A stretch of 64,000 nt of DNA, taken from positions 344,146-408,145 of the forward strand of contig NZ_JHYD01000001.1 in assembly GCF_000621505.1 (NCBI RefSeq). Reading direction: 5' to 3'. This document shows, one piece after another, positions 9,647 to 17,687 of this stretch. The notes beneath the pieces are model-generated. The model saw only the letters and a program-made list of their open reading frames with translations. It searched no databases and was not told where the DNA came from. The DNA is from Ruminiclostridium cellobioparum DSM 1351 = ATCC 15832. Its GTDB lineage: Bacteria; Bacillota; Clostridia; Acetivibrionales; DSM-1351. Made by a program: the position numbers and the translations under genes. Every line of letters begins with the position of its first letter. Positions within the stretch are counted from its first letter, which is position 1.

Positions 9647-10825
9647 ATGAAAAGAATTTTGAGTATGGTTTTAATCGTTATGCTTATAACAACCGGCTGC
9701 TCCTTTATAGGGCAGAAAGATAAAGGTGATGATGAGCCAATTATACCTGTGGCAATCGATTCGGCCGGCAACCAGGATATACAGGCCAATGCAGCGGCAG
9801 CTTCCGTTCCCGGAAACAGCAGTAATGAGGAGACGGCAGCTAATCCTACGGCATCCAGTTCGGCCTCAAGTGAAAATTCCGGGGATTTATTGGGCAGCGG
9901 TGTTTTGATTGATAATGGCACGGGTAAAGGTGTAGCATCCAATTCAGGCGATAAAAACAGCATACTGTTGACCTTGTACTACCGGGACAAGGATGGCCTG
10001 CTGATACCTGTCACAAGAAATGTCCTGAAACAGGAAGGTCTTGCAAAGGCTGCCGTCAGCGGATTGGTCAATGAACCGGTAACCAGGGAGCAGCTGGATT
10101 ATTACGGACTTTATCCCGTACTTCCCCAGGGGACAAAAATAAAGGGCATGACTATAAAGAACGGAAGCGCAGTTATAGATTTTTCAAAGGAATTTATGGA
10201 TTTTGCCACCAAAGAGGATGAAAAGCTTGGCATTACTTCGGTGGTGTATACTCTTACCTGCTTTAAGACAATTTCCGATGTGAGTATAAGGGTTGACGGC
10301 AGAACAATAAATACACTGAACAACGGTACTGATATATCGGGAATTAAAAACAGGGACAACACTTTTATAAATTCCGGGGAAACAGAGGTACAAGCCGGTT
10401 ATGTCAAGTGTGACCTGTATTATATGACAACGGGCAATGAGAAGTACAATTATATGGTGCCTGTTTCAACACTGGTCCAAAAAACGGATGACAGCCAGAT
10501 GCCGGCTGTAATATTTGCAGAACTCACCAAAAAACCCGATGGAGAAAAATACTATACGACTTTACCGGAAGGGACCAAGCTGCTTTCATGCAATATGCAG
10601 GATAATTTGGCTGTTCTTGATTTCTCCTCCCAGCTCACCAATTATGGAGGAAATGAAAAAGAGAACGGACTGCTGAATCAGATTTACTATACCCTGAATC
10701 AGCTCAGGGGCATTGCTAAGGCAAAAATACTTGTAGACGGAAAAGAAACCACCCTGCCCGAAGGATCGGAGATAGCATTTGCAAAAACTCTTCCCGCCAC
10801 CTTTAACGCTGTGATGGATAATTGA
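9647..10825 (+). CDS. gerM: GerM-type lipoprotein with two GerMN domains
   Basis: A secreted lipoprotein: signal peptide with the lipobox TTGC, making Cys18 the lipidated residue. A disordered Ala/Ser-rich linker (about 25-100) leads to two GerMN domains at about 108-240 and 255-385. In Bacillus GerM belongs to the sporulation apparatus linking mother cell and forespore. The gene order gerM-rph-rdgB-phosphodiesterase matches Bacillus gerM-rph-ysnA-ysnB, which strongly supports the name. AAGGAGG precedes the ATG. Confidence 0.9.
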   Translation: MKRILSMVLIVMLITTGCSFIGQKDKGDDEPIIPVAIDSAGNQDIQANAAAASVPGNSSNEETAANPTASSSASSENSGDLLGSGVLIDNGTGKGVASNSGDKNSILLTLYYRDKDGLLIPVTRNVLKQEGLAKAAVSGLVNEPVTREQLDYYGLYPVLPQGTKIKGMTIKNGSAVIDFSKEFMDFATKEDEKLGITSVVYTLTCFKTISDVSIRVDGRTINTLNNGTDISGIKNRDNTFINSGETEVQAGYVKCDLYYMTTGNEKYNYMVPVSTLVQKTDDSQMPAVIFAELTKKPDGEKYYTTLPEGTKLLSCNMQDNLAVLDFSSQLTNYGGNEKENGLLNQIYYTLNQLRGIAKAKILVDGKETTLPEGSEIAFAKTLPATFNAVMDN

Positions 10826-10946
10826 TACATGTTTTAGTTACAATATACAAAACAGATAACTTTTTTACTGTTTATTTATCTAAATAGGCCGATGATTTTT
10901 GAAGAATTTTAAGATATTATTTATACAGCATTTTAATGGAGGAATT

Positions 10947-11669
10947 ATGTTGAGGCAGGACGGAAGAATACATTCAGAGCTAAGACCGGTAAAAATTACA
11001 AAAAATTATATAAAACATGCAGAAGGTTCGGTACTTATTGAAGTAGGAGATACAAAAGTTATATGTACCGCATCGGTTGAAGAGAGGACACCTCCTTTTA
11101 AAAAGGATTCGGGAGAAGGATGGGTTACCGCCGAATATTCAATGCTTCCAAGAGCAACCGGCGTACGGAATCCCAGGGATATTTCAAAGCTGAAGCTTAA
11201 TGGAAGAGCTCAGGAGATTCAAAGACTGATTGGCCGTTCATTAAGAACCATAGTAGATTTGAAACTTTTAGGTGAAAGGACCATAACCATAGACTGTGAT
11301 GTCATTCAAGCCGACGGAGGTACCAGAACTGCTTCCATTACAGGAGGATATGTGGCCTTGGTGGATGCGTGCCGGAAGCTGAAGGAAAACGGTTTGATTT
11401 CAAAAATGCCTGTAACCGGCTATGTAGCTGCTACCAGCGTAGGCGTGGTAAATGAACAGGAACTGCTTGATTTGTGCTATGTGGAAGATAGTGCGGCAGA
11501 GGTTGATATGAATGTCATCATGTCAGACAAAGGTGAATTTATTGAAATTCAGGCAACAGGAGAAAAAAGCAGTTTCAGCAAAAAACAGCTGGATATTCTG
11601 CTCATAATTGCACAAAAAGGAATAGAGCAGTTGATACAGATTCAGAAGGAAGTACTTGGGCAGAATTGA
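10947..11669 (+). CDS. rph: Ribonuclease PH
   Basis: Phosphorolytic 3'-5' exoribonuclease that trims tRNA 3' ends. The sequence begins [17 protein letters not shown] and carries the family blocks [39 protein letters not shown] and [19 protein letters not shown]. The start at 10947 has GGAGG at good spacing; a 16-residue longer frame was rejected. Length of 240 is normal. It sits between gerM and rdgB in a conserved Firmicutes cluster. Confidence 0.96.
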   Translation: MLRQDGRIHSELRPVKITKNYIKHAEGSVLIEVGDTKVICTASVEERTPPFKKDSGEGWVTAEYSMLPRATGVRNPRDISKLKLNGRAQEIQRLIGRSLRTIVDLKLLGERTITIDCDVIQADGGTRTASITGGYVALVDACRKLKENGLISKMPVTGYVAATSVGVVNEQELLDLCYVEDSAAEVDMNVIMSDKGEFIEIQATGEKSSFSKKQLDILLIIAQKGIEQLIQIQKEVLGQN

Positions 11670-11754
11670 ATGTCCATGGCTGCTGTTGGTATAGAAGAAT
11701 GAAAGAGATATAGAAAAAAGAAATGAGTAGTCGGATACTTCAGGGGAGTAAATG

Positions 11755-12348
11755 ATGGAGAAATTGGTTGTAGCAACAAAAAATAAAGGTAAGATTGCAG
11801 AAATTAAAAAAGTATTGCAGACAATGCCTTTTGAAGTATTATCCATGGGTGATATCGGTATAACGGTAGATGTCGTAGAGGATGGAAAGACCTTTGAAGA
11901 GAATTCTCTTAAGAAGGCTGTGGAAATATGCAGCATATGTAAAACAATTGTAATAGCTGATGACTCAGGGATCGAGGTTGACTATCTGGACGGCGCCCCA
12001 GGAATTTATTCCGCAAGGTTTGGCGGTCCGGAAGCTACCGATGGGGACAGAAATGAAAAGCTGTTGCATATGCTCAAGGAGGTACCATTTGAGAAAAGGA
12101 CCGCCAGGTTTGTATGTGCAATAGCTGTGGCCTTTCCCGACGGAAGGTCTTTTGTGGTAAAAGATAACTGTGAGGGCTTTGTGGATTTCAAGTGCAAGGG
12201 TGACAATGGTTTTGGATATGATCCGCTTTTTTATGTCCGGGAATATGATAAAACGATGGCTGAGCTAAGTATGGATATTAAGAATAAAATAAGCCACCGC
12301 GCCAAGGCTCTGGAAAAGATGGCAGATAAGATCAAGGATTATTTGTAG
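11755..12348 (+). CDS. rdgB: XTP/dITP diphosphatase (non-canonical purine NTP pyrophosphatase)
   Basis: Hydrolyses XTP, ITP and dITP to monophosphates to keep deaminated purines out of nucleic acids. Motifs include VVATKNKGKIAEI at the N terminus, IADDSGIEVDYLDGAPGIYSAR-type active site block around residue 67 onward, and NGFGYDPLFYV. The ATG at 11755 is six bases from GGGGAG; ATG 11752 would be too close. The gene follows rph in the conserved gerM cluster. Confidence 0.95.
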   Translation: MEKLVVATKNKGKIAEIKKVLQTMPFEVLSMGDIGITVDVVEDGKTFEENSLKKAVEICSICKTIVIADDSGIEVDYLDGAPGIYSARFGGPEATDGDRNEKLLHMLKEVPFEKRTARFVCAIAVAFPDGRSFVVKDNCEGFVDFKCKGDNGFGYDPLFYVREYDKTMAELSMDIKNKISHRAKALEKMADKIKDYL

Positions 12349-12475
12349 AATATTCGCAGTTAAATTATATTTTGTTATTTATATATTTATATTTATTTAA
12401 AGTTGATTAAGAGTTGATTAAGAATTTATTTGAAGATATTTTAATGTTATTTTGACTCTATGGGGGAAGGACATA

Positions 12476-12955
12476 ATGAAAGTGCTTGTAATGAGTGATA
12501 CTCACGGTTACATATTCAATGCAAAGGAGGCTCTGGCCAGACATCCCGAGGTTGAGATGGTCTTGCATCTAGGAGATTATTGCAGAGATGCATCACAATT
12601 GAGCCAATTGTATCCCGATAAAAAATTTGAGTATGTATACGGCAACTGTGATATCGGAGTAGGAACCATCAGTGCCGATAAGACAATTGAAATTGACGGT
12701 GTTACCATATTTATGACCCACGGGCATAAATACAGCGTAAAGTGGGATTATAACCGTATATTATCAAAGGCGAAAGCTGAGAATGCTTCGGTTATCCTGT
12801 TCGGTCATACACATGTGGCTGTTATTGACAATGTTGATAACAAGCTTGTAATAAATCCGGGAAGCATGAGTGAATCCAGGAGCAGCAAATCCGAATCCTA
12901 TGTGATTATGGAGGTTGCCGGGGGAAAGGTTAATGCGGATATTTATTACGTTTAA
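12476..12955 (+). CDS. YfcE/MJ0936-type metallophosphoesterase
   Basis: A small calcineurin-like phosphodiesterase of 159 residues. All metal-ligand motifs are visible in order: SDTHG, LHLGDY, YGNCD, THGH, FGHTH, then NPGSMSE at the end. The family hydrolyses phosphodiesters in vitro; the cellular substrate is not known. The start at 12476 follows GGGGAAGG. It is the last gene of the gerM-rph-rdgB cluster, equivalent to Bacillus ysnB. Confidence 0.92.
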   Translation: MKVLVMSDTHGYIFNAKEALARHPEVEMVLHLGDYCRDASQLSQLYPDKKFEYVYGNCDIGVGTISADKTIEIDGVTIFMTHGHKYSVKWDYNRILSKAKAENASVILFGHTHVAVIDNVDNKLVINPGSMSESRSSKSESYVIMEVAGGKVNADIYYV

Positions 12956-13079
12956 GGTTATCCAAAGGTCTGAGGAAGGCTTGAACATGCCCAAAAATGC
13001 GTTGAAAAAGGCGATTCTGGAGCCGTTTAATAATGGGTTGAGAAATACTTAAATTTAGTAAAAAATATAGTTTTATGTG

Positions 13080-13108
13080 TTGACAAACTAAAAAGTACCC
13101 TGTATAAT
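13080..13108 (+). promoter_or_regulatory. Strong sigma-A promoter for the tRNA pair
   Basis: TTGACA at 13080-13085 and TATAAT at 13103-13108 with an exact 17-base spacer, about 55 bases upstream of tRNA-Gly. This is a consensus housekeeping promoter. Confidence 0.9.
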
Positions 13109-13162
13109 ATCAAGAGTCGGCTGGCGATAAACACTCTCAAATGCTGATGTACCAGGGTTAAT

Positions 13163-13236
13163 GCGGGTGTAGTTCAATGGTAGAACATCAGCCTTCCAAG
13201 CTGATTGCGTGGGTCCGATTCCCATCACCCGCTCCA
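13163..13236 (+). tRNA. tRNA-Gly (anticodon TCC)
   Basis: A cloverleaf can be drawn with acceptor arms GCGGGTG/CACCCGC, D-loop GTTCAATGGTAGAAC, anticodon stem TCAGC/GCTGA around loop CTTCCAA, and T-loop TCCGATT. The anticodon TCC reads glycine GGA. CCA is encoded. It is the first of two tRNAs from one promoter. Confidence 0.95.
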
Positions 13237-13251
13237 ATCAAAATTTAATAT

Positions 13252-13328
13252 GTGCCCATAGCTCAGCTGGATAGAGCAACGGCCTTCTAAGCCGTAGGTC
13301 TTGGGTTCGAATCCCCATGGGCACGCCA
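13252..13328 (+). tRNA. tRNA-Arg (anticodon TCT)
   Basis: Acceptor arms GTGCCCA/TGGGCAC, D-loop GCTCAGCTGGATAGAGC, anticodon stem ACGGC/GCCGT around loop CTTCTAA, and T-loop GGTTCGAATCC. The anticodon TCT reads AGA arginine. CCA is encoded. It lies 15 bases after tRNA-Gly and just before a terminator and the structured repeat. Confidence 0.95.
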
Positions 13329-13334
13329 ATTAGG

Positions 13335-13365
13335 AAAGCATCTACATTTATGTAGATGCTTTTTG
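13335..13365 (+). terminator. Terminator of the tRNA-Gly/tRNA-Arg unit
   Basis: Stem AAAGCATCTACA/TGTAGATGCTTT with loop TTTA and a T run. It closely resembles the terminator after tRNA-Glu at 37 kb. Confidence 0.9.
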
Positions 13366-13380
13366 TATATAGTTGATTGG

Positions 13381-13553
13381 GGATTCGAACCTGGAAGGGC
13401 GCGAGCGTGAAGCAAAACGACCTGAACGGTCGTTTTGTAGTGAGCGTAGGAGCCCGGCATCGTAAGCGAAGCGACTTACGGGTGGGACCAGTCTCCCCAT
13501 AGGCCCCTCTGGCCTTCCGGCGGGGATTTAAATAATAGATGGATTCGAACCTG
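13381..13553 (+). repeat. tRNA-tail-flanked structured repeat, copy 1
   Basis: The unit is bounded by direct repeats GGATTCGAACCTG (13381-13393 and 13541-13553), which are the reverse complement of a tRNA T-arm. Inside is a block starting GGGCGCGAGCGTGAAGC, a perfect hairpin built on CGACC-TGAA-CGGTCG flanked by AAAA/TTTT, then GAGCGTAGGAGCCCGGC and a second hairpin CGTAAG/CTTACG. The same block occurs at 37.3 kb. No reading frame is convincing. The bases from 13554 to the KTSC gene at 13842 hold nothing I recognise. Confidence 0.75.
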
Positions 13554-13841
13554 AGAGAATATGGAGTGTTAATTTTATGCTCAAACCCTTTATTTATAAT
13601 TGATATAATATTTTCTTTTTACTTAATTTCTATGAAAAGCAAAATTAAATACATGGGATAGCATCAGTAGAGGCATAATGTGTGACAAAAAGATAAATAT
13701 TATTGGTATAGAAATATTCATTACTACCATCAATGAATTCATAATCTGCCTGATAAAAGAATTTTAGCGGCTTAAAAATGAGTTAATGCTATCGACCAGA
13801 TGAAGCTCTATCGGAAACTATTTAGGAGGGAGATGCATAAT

Positions 13842-14069
13842 ATGGAACGTTATAAGGGTAGTGACGGCGAATCTGGCATCATTGCGTATGAATCTGGGAA
13901 TGATTATATAAGAGTTCAGTTTTCCACCGGGACAATATATCGCTATACCTATAAAAGTGCTGGTTCCTATAATATAGAACGTATGAAAGTTCTTGCACGA
14001 AGCGGCGGAGGGCTTAATACATATATAAATACAAATATCAGGAAAATGTATGAAAGAAAAGAACGATGA
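13842..14069 (+). CDS. Small KTSC-like domain protein
   Basis: A 75-residue protein whose body (IIAYESGNDYIRVQFSTG, then YRYTYKSAG and NTYINTNIRKMY) resembles the KTSC domain, a short beta-alpha fold found alone in many bacteria and phages and fused to RNA- or DNA-binding proteins. Its function is not established. AGGAGGG lies 11 bases before the ATG at 13842; longer in-frame starts lack support. It stands alone between the tRNA repeat and the ArsR operon, in what looks like accessory DNA. Confidence 0.65.
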   Translation: MERYKGSDGESGIIAYESGNDYIRVQFSTGTIYRYTYKSAGSYNIERMKVLARSGGGLNTYINTNIRKMYERKER

Positions 14070-14111
14070 TTATTCTAATGTTTTCTTTCGTCTCGATTTT
14101 CTTTCCCAATG

Positions 14112-14168
14112 TTGTACTGCGGTGGACAATGTTCTATACTAAAAATGGTTCAAATATTTGGACCATTT
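14112..14168 (+). promoter_or_regulatory. Promoter with overlapping palindromic ArsR operator
   Basis: TTGTAC (14112-14117) and TATACT (14135-14140) with a 17-base spacer are followed directly by a 26-base near-perfect palindrome (14143-14168) with arms AAATGGT and ACCATTT around CAAATATTTG. The palindrome covers the expected transcription start, the classic place for a repressor of this type to bind. It lies just before the arsR-family gene. Confidence 0.75.
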
Positions 14169-14186
14169 AACCGAGAGGAGTACGCT

Positions 14187-14555
14187 ATGGATTTTGATAA
14201 ACAGATAGATATCATCAAATCTGATTTTGAAGAAAGTCGTCGACTGCTTCTCGCCATCGGGGATGAGACCCGGCAGTCCATTATCATTACGCTAATGAGT
14301 GCTGGATGCGACGGAATGCGAGTAGGCGAAATTACAGCAAAGACACACCTTTCCCGCCCGGCAGTGTCCCATCATTTGAAAATCTTGTTGGACGCAGGAT
14401 TGGTAGATGTATGGCATGAGGGCACTATGAATTTTTACACGGGTAACTTTGGAACCGAATTTCAGCATTTGTGCAATTTAGTGCATCACATCGAGGAGTT
14501 TCGCACAGCGGTGACCGAAACCTTTGGCAGTGACACCTGTTACAGCGTTAAATAA
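14187..14555 (+). CDS. ArsR-family winged-helix transcriptional regulator
   Basis: A 122-residue DNA-binding protein. The winged helix-turn-helix occupies about residues 18-85, with the recognition segment THLSRPAVSHHLKILLDAGLV very typical of ArsR/SmtB regulators. It lacks the ELCVCDL metal-binding motif of metal sensors; the only cysteines are scattered, so the signal is unknown. GAGAGGAG precedes the ATG. The next gene starts 13 bases after its stop, so the repressor probably controls itself and the flavoprotein downstream via the palindrome at 14143. Confidence 0.9.
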   Translation: MDFDKQIDIIKSDFEESRRLLLAIGDETRQSIIITLMSAGCDGMRVGEITAKTHLSRPAVSHHLKILLDAGLVDVWHEGTMNFYTGNFGTEFQHLCNLVHHIEEFRTAVTETFGSDTCYSVK

Positions 14556-14568
14556 GGAGCGTATAATC

Positions 14569-15345
14569 ATGACAATCTTCTATTTTACATCCACCGGCAA
14601 CTGCCTTGCAGTGGCTAAGAAAATCGGCGGTAATCTTGTTTCTATTCCACAGGTTATTGATTTACCCGATCTTCATTTTAAGGATAATGTCATTGGCCTG
14701 ATTTTCCCTGTTTATGGCTTCGGAATGCCCAAAATGGTCCGTAAATTCCTGGAAAGAGCCACATGGGAGGCCGACTATTCCTTTGCCATCGGTACCTATG
14801 GAAATTTGCCCGGTGCGGCCATGGTGGATGTGCAAAAATTTGCGAAGAAATATGGACAGTACTTCGATTATGCCGAAAGCCTGTTGATGGTAGACAATTA
14901 TCTGCCTGGCTTTGATATGAATGACCAAATAGCCAAGCTGCCGGAAAAGCATATTGATGAGAACCTTTCCCGGATTATTGCGGATATTCAAAACTGCAGA
15001 ACTTTTGATGCAGTGGCAGGACCTGCCTGGAAAGCCCTTACCGCAATGATAAGAAGCGGTGAGAATCTTTTTATGAACGGCAAACAGGGGCAGCGTTACA
15101 TGATAAGTCAAGATTGTACCAAATGCGGTATCTGTGCTAAAAGCTGCCCTGCCGGAAACATTGCCGTCACTGATCAAGTAGTATTCAAAAGTCAATGTGA
15201 GGGGTGCCTTGGATGCGTCCACATATGCCCCCAAAATGCGATACATATGAAAAATGAAAAGAGCATTGCACGGTGGCGTAACCCCGATGTTTCACTGAAT
15301 GAAATTATCACTGCAAACAACAGGCAGAAAGGAAACACAAAATGA
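14569..15345 (+). CDS. EFR1-type ferredoxin/flavodoxin-like protein
   Basis: An N-terminal flavodoxin-like domain starts MTIFYFTSTGNCLAVAK, where TSTGN is the phosphate-binding loop for FMN. The C-terminal part has two 4Fe-4S motifs, CTKCGICAKSCP and CEGCLGCVHICP, around residues 181-225. This arrangement matches the EFR1 family of clostridia, thought to shuttle electrons; partners are unknown. TAAGGAG overlaps the end of arsR, so the two genes are coupled. Its stop codon overlaps the next start in ATGA. Confidence 0.88.
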   Translation: MTIFYFTSTGNCLAVAKKIGGNLVSIPQVIDLPDLHFKDNVIGLIFPVYGFGMPKMVRKFLERATWEADYSFAIGTYGNLPGAAMVDVQKFAKKYGQYFDYAESLLMVDNYLPGFDMNDQIAKLPEKHIDENLSRIIADIQNCRTFDAVAGPAWKALTAMIRSGENLFMNGKQGQRYMISQDCTKCGICAKSCPAGNIAVTDQVVFKSQCEGCLGCVHICPQNAIHMKNEKSIARWRNPDVSLNEIITANNRQKGNTK

Positions 15346-15812
15346 ACAAAACAATTGCAGTCACCGGTGGCACAGGCTATATTGCCGGATTTGTCATTGC
15401 CGAATTTTTAAATCACGGCTATATGGTACGAACAAGCGTGCGCAGCTTATCAAAAATCGAATACTTAAAAAAAGAGCTATCCACTTTTGTGAATGAAGAA
15501 GTCTTATCACGTCTTTCGGCGTTTGAGGCTGATTTAACTTCGACAGAGGGCTGGGCAGATGGTTTTTCCGGTGTAGACGGTATTATTCACGTTGCTTCTC
15601 CTTTGGGACACGGTACAGAGTCAGCAGAAGAATTGCGGCATGTTGCTGAGGGCGGCACGCTGAATGTCCTGCAAGGCGCGTTGGATGCCCGAATAAAGCG
15701 GGTTGTCATGACGTCCTCCCAAGCGGCTTCTACCCCAAAAATATCCGCAGGGAAAGTTGTGCTGGATGAAAGATTCTGGAGTGATGTCAATAATCCTGAA
15801 CCTAGTAATTGA
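15342..15812 (+). pseudogene. Truncated NAD-dependent epimerase/dihydroflavonol-reductase-like dehydrogenase
   Basis: Starts with the Rossmann motif TGGTGYIAGFVI for NAD(P) binding and proceeds through VDGIIHVASPL and RVVMTSSQAA as in extended short-chain dehydrogenases, but the frame stops after 156 residues at NPEPSN, exactly before the region that should carry the YxxSK catalytic motif. Full-length relatives have about 340 residues. The missing half is not present in other frames downstream, so it was deleted. It is translationally coupled (ATGA) to the EFR1 gene. Probably an inactive remnant. Confidence 0.8.
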
Positions 15813-16009
15813 ATTTGACTTCTTGGGTTATATATTTAAAATAGTTTATTTAAGGTGGAAAAGATGGAGTGAGGAGGCTGGATTAGTTACTTTAGTAAAT
15901 TCATAGAATGATGGAAGGCAGCAGCAATATATGATATGATAACGATAAACAAGAATTTGCCGAGTAGCCCAGAGCTATGGATTATTTATATTTGACAAAG
16001 GAGCTATCA

Positions 16010-16093
16010 ATGGATTTCCATTTACTTGACATGGAGAATTGGGAGCGAAGAGAATACTATACGCATTATATTAATGAAAGGTTATTAATATAA
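16010..16093 (+). pseudogene. N-terminal remnant of a chloramphenicol acetyltransferase-like gene
   Basis: An open frame of 27 codons with an AAAGGAG ribosome site. Its start MDFHLLDMENWERREYYTHY matches the well-known first 20 residues of chloramphenicol acetyltransferases (consensus like F..ID...W.RKEYF.HY), after which the similarity and the frame end. No further part of the gene is visible, including the HHAxxDG active site. The next gene begins 18 bases later. Likely left by a deletion; family call is from the N-terminal motif alone. Confidence 0.6.
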
Positions 16094-16111
16094 CACAGGA
16101 AGGATAAATCA

Positions 16112-16810
16112 ATGAAAAAAGATAATGGACTATCTGCATGGGAAACCAATGCTGAGTTTTGGGATGATTTTATGGGGGAAGAGTCAAATCATTTCCACAG
16201 GGATTTGGTCAGACCTTTTACTGAAAAATTGCTGGACGTAAAGGCGGGTGACTTGATATTGGATATTGCCTGTGGAAACGGAAATTTTTCACGGAGACTT
16301 GCAGAAAACGGTGCTAATGTTGTTGCGTTTGATTACAGTCCAAAGATGATTGAGCTTGCCAAAAGGAGACGTGCCAATTTTCTCGATAAGATAAATTTCA
16401 ATGTATGTGATGCAACCAACTATGACGAGTTGCTGACTTTAAAACAGGACAGGCCGTTTGATAAAGCGGTTGCCAACATGGCGATTATGGATATTTCTGA
16501 AATAAGTCCTCTTATGAAGGCAATTTATGAGATGTTGATTCCAAATGGTGTCTTTGTTTTTGCAACGCATCATCCATGCTTTACGTATCCTAACAAGGAT
16601 TATTTCACCTCCTGTATCGACGAGGGTGAAGCAATTGCCGGTCAGCCGGTTCTTCAAAACTACTATCACCGTTCCATGGAAGATATTTTTCGTGAAGCTT
16701 TTGATGCAGGTTTTTTAATAGATGGATTTTATGAAGTGCCCTTTAAAGACCAGAAAACCCCTATTATTATGATTGTTCGCCTTAGGAAATTATTGAATAT
16801 AATATTATAA
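16112..16810 (+). CDS. Class I SAM-dependent methyltransferase
   Basis: A 232-residue methyltransferase of the UbiE/type-11 kind. Motif I LILDIACGNGNFSRRLAENG (about residues 48-67) binds S-adenosylmethionine, followed by VVAFDYSPKMIELAKRR and the post-motif segment FDKAVANMAIMDI. Substrate cannot be read from sequence. AGGAAGGA precedes the ATG. It stands alone after the acetyltransferase remnant and before a strong terminator, in accessory DNA. Confidence 0.88.
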   Translation: MKKDNGLSAWETNAEFWDDFMGEESNHFHRDLVRPFTEKLLDVKAGDLILDIACGNGNFSRRLAENGANVVAFDYSPKMIELAKRRRANFLDKINFNVCDATNYDELLTLKQDRPFDKAVANMAIMDISEISPLMKAIYEMLIPNGVFVFATHHPCFTYPNKDYFTSCIDEGEAIAGQPVLQNYYHRSMEDIFREAFDAGFLIDGFYEVPFKDQKTPIIMIVRLRKLLNIIL

Positions 16811-16832
16811 TATGACCCTGACAAATTTGTCG

Positions 16833-16874
16833 AGCAGGCTGACTCCTTGTGAAAAGAGTCAGCCTGCTTTTTTT
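16833..16874 (+). terminator. Terminator of the methyltransferase gene
   Basis: Perfect 13-base arms AGCAGGCTGACTC/GAGTCAGCCTGCT followed by seven T. Confidence 0.93.
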
Positions 16875-16882
16875 GCCTGCAT

Positions 16883-16978
16883 CCCAAGTGCCTGCCGGCT
16901 GATACTCGCAAAGTAATGGCGGAATTCAAAAAATGTCCAATCAACGGAACAGAAATTGGCATGGGACAGCTGCGCTGA
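16883..16978 (+). other. Possible C-terminal gene fragment
   Basis: An open stretch without a start codon or ribosome site, immediately after a terminator, reads like the end of a protein (DTRKVMAEFKKCPINGTE then IGMGQLR and stop). It may be the tail of a deleted gene or chance. Not recognised. Confidence 0.2.
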
Positions 16979-17088
16979 CGGATATTGAAGGCAATTAACT
17001 TTTACTACATGTGAATATTCTATTCATATTCTGGAATACTAAATGTTGGAATACTAAATACAAGAATATAATTGAAAGGAGTTTTTTG

Positions 17089-17274
17089 ATGTCACAATTA
17101 AATCAAACTGAATTGCAGAACTTGCGCCATCTTATTGGTGCTCACGACACCGCTTATCAAAAATTACAGGCTTATGCCCAGCAAGCAACCGATCCTGAAA
17201 TTAAGAAGTTTTTTGAGGATGGAGCACAGGGTGCCATGAAAACTAAACAACAGCTATTAGGCTTTTTAAGCTAA
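17089..17274 (+). CDS. Small spore-coat-associated protein (CotF-partner type), 61 aa
   Basis: A short helical protein (MSQLNQTELQNLRHLIGAHD...) of a type found in clostridia directly before CotF-family coat genes. It has no signal peptide and no membrane segment. GAAAGGAG precedes the ATG with the expected spacing, and the CotF gene starts 14 bases after its stop. A spore coat role is inferred from the partner; the sequence alone gives no function. Confidence 0.7.
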   Translation: MSQLNQTELQNLRHLIGAHDTAYQKLQAYAQQATDPEIKKFFEDGAQGAMKTKQQLLGFLS

Positions 17275-17288
17275 AGGAGGAAGTAAGA

Positions 17289-17543
17289 ATGATACAGGAG
17301 AAAATAATGGTAAACGATGTTCTTTCCTCTGTAAAGAGCAGTCTGACGTTCTATGCCAACACCATTTCCGAATGTGCGAACCCCACGCTGCGTGCTGCCA
17401 TTCAACAGATTCGTAACAATGATGAAGTATCCCAGTATAAGCTGTTCCAGATGGCACAGGCTAAAGGATATTATAAGCCCGCCCTCATGGCTAAGGATGA
17501 CGAAGTACAGCAAACCAAGTCCCAGCTCACTGAACAGCAATAA
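17289..17543 (+). CDS. CotF-family spore coat protein
   Basis: An 84-residue member of the Coat_F family: VNDVLSSVKSSLTFYANTISECANPTLRAAIQ is the first helix pair and FQMAQAKGYYKPA the conserved C-terminal GYY/P segment. Such proteins are deposited on the spore surface. AAAGGAGG overlaps the stop of the preceding small gene, so the two are one operon ended by the terminator at 17632. The C-terminal tail is Gln-rich. Confidence 0.8.
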   Translation: MIQEKIMVNDVLSSVKSSLTFYANTISECANPTLRAAIQQIRNNDEVSQYKLFQMAQAKGYYKPALMAKDDEVQQTKSQLTEQQ

Positions 17544-17631
17544 AAAACCTTTAACCGGTTTCGGTCAGAATTCAATAAGTAAGTAAAGCCAGCTGTATGC
17601 TTTTATATAGCAAAAAGAATATGGCTATAAA

Positions 17632-17687
17632 CAAAGACCCTGTAGGACAGTACTATAAATGCCCATCCTGCGGGGTCTTTGCTTTTT
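17632..17687 (+). terminator. Terminator of the coat protein operon
   Basis: Arms AAAGACCC-GTAGGA and TCCTGC-GGGTCTTT with a T run after a short gap. Confidence 0.8.

Noticed and set aside
13554..17088. Prophage or integrative element with intact machinery
   Set aside because: No integrase, terminase, capsid or transposase is present; only small cargo-like genes and remnants.
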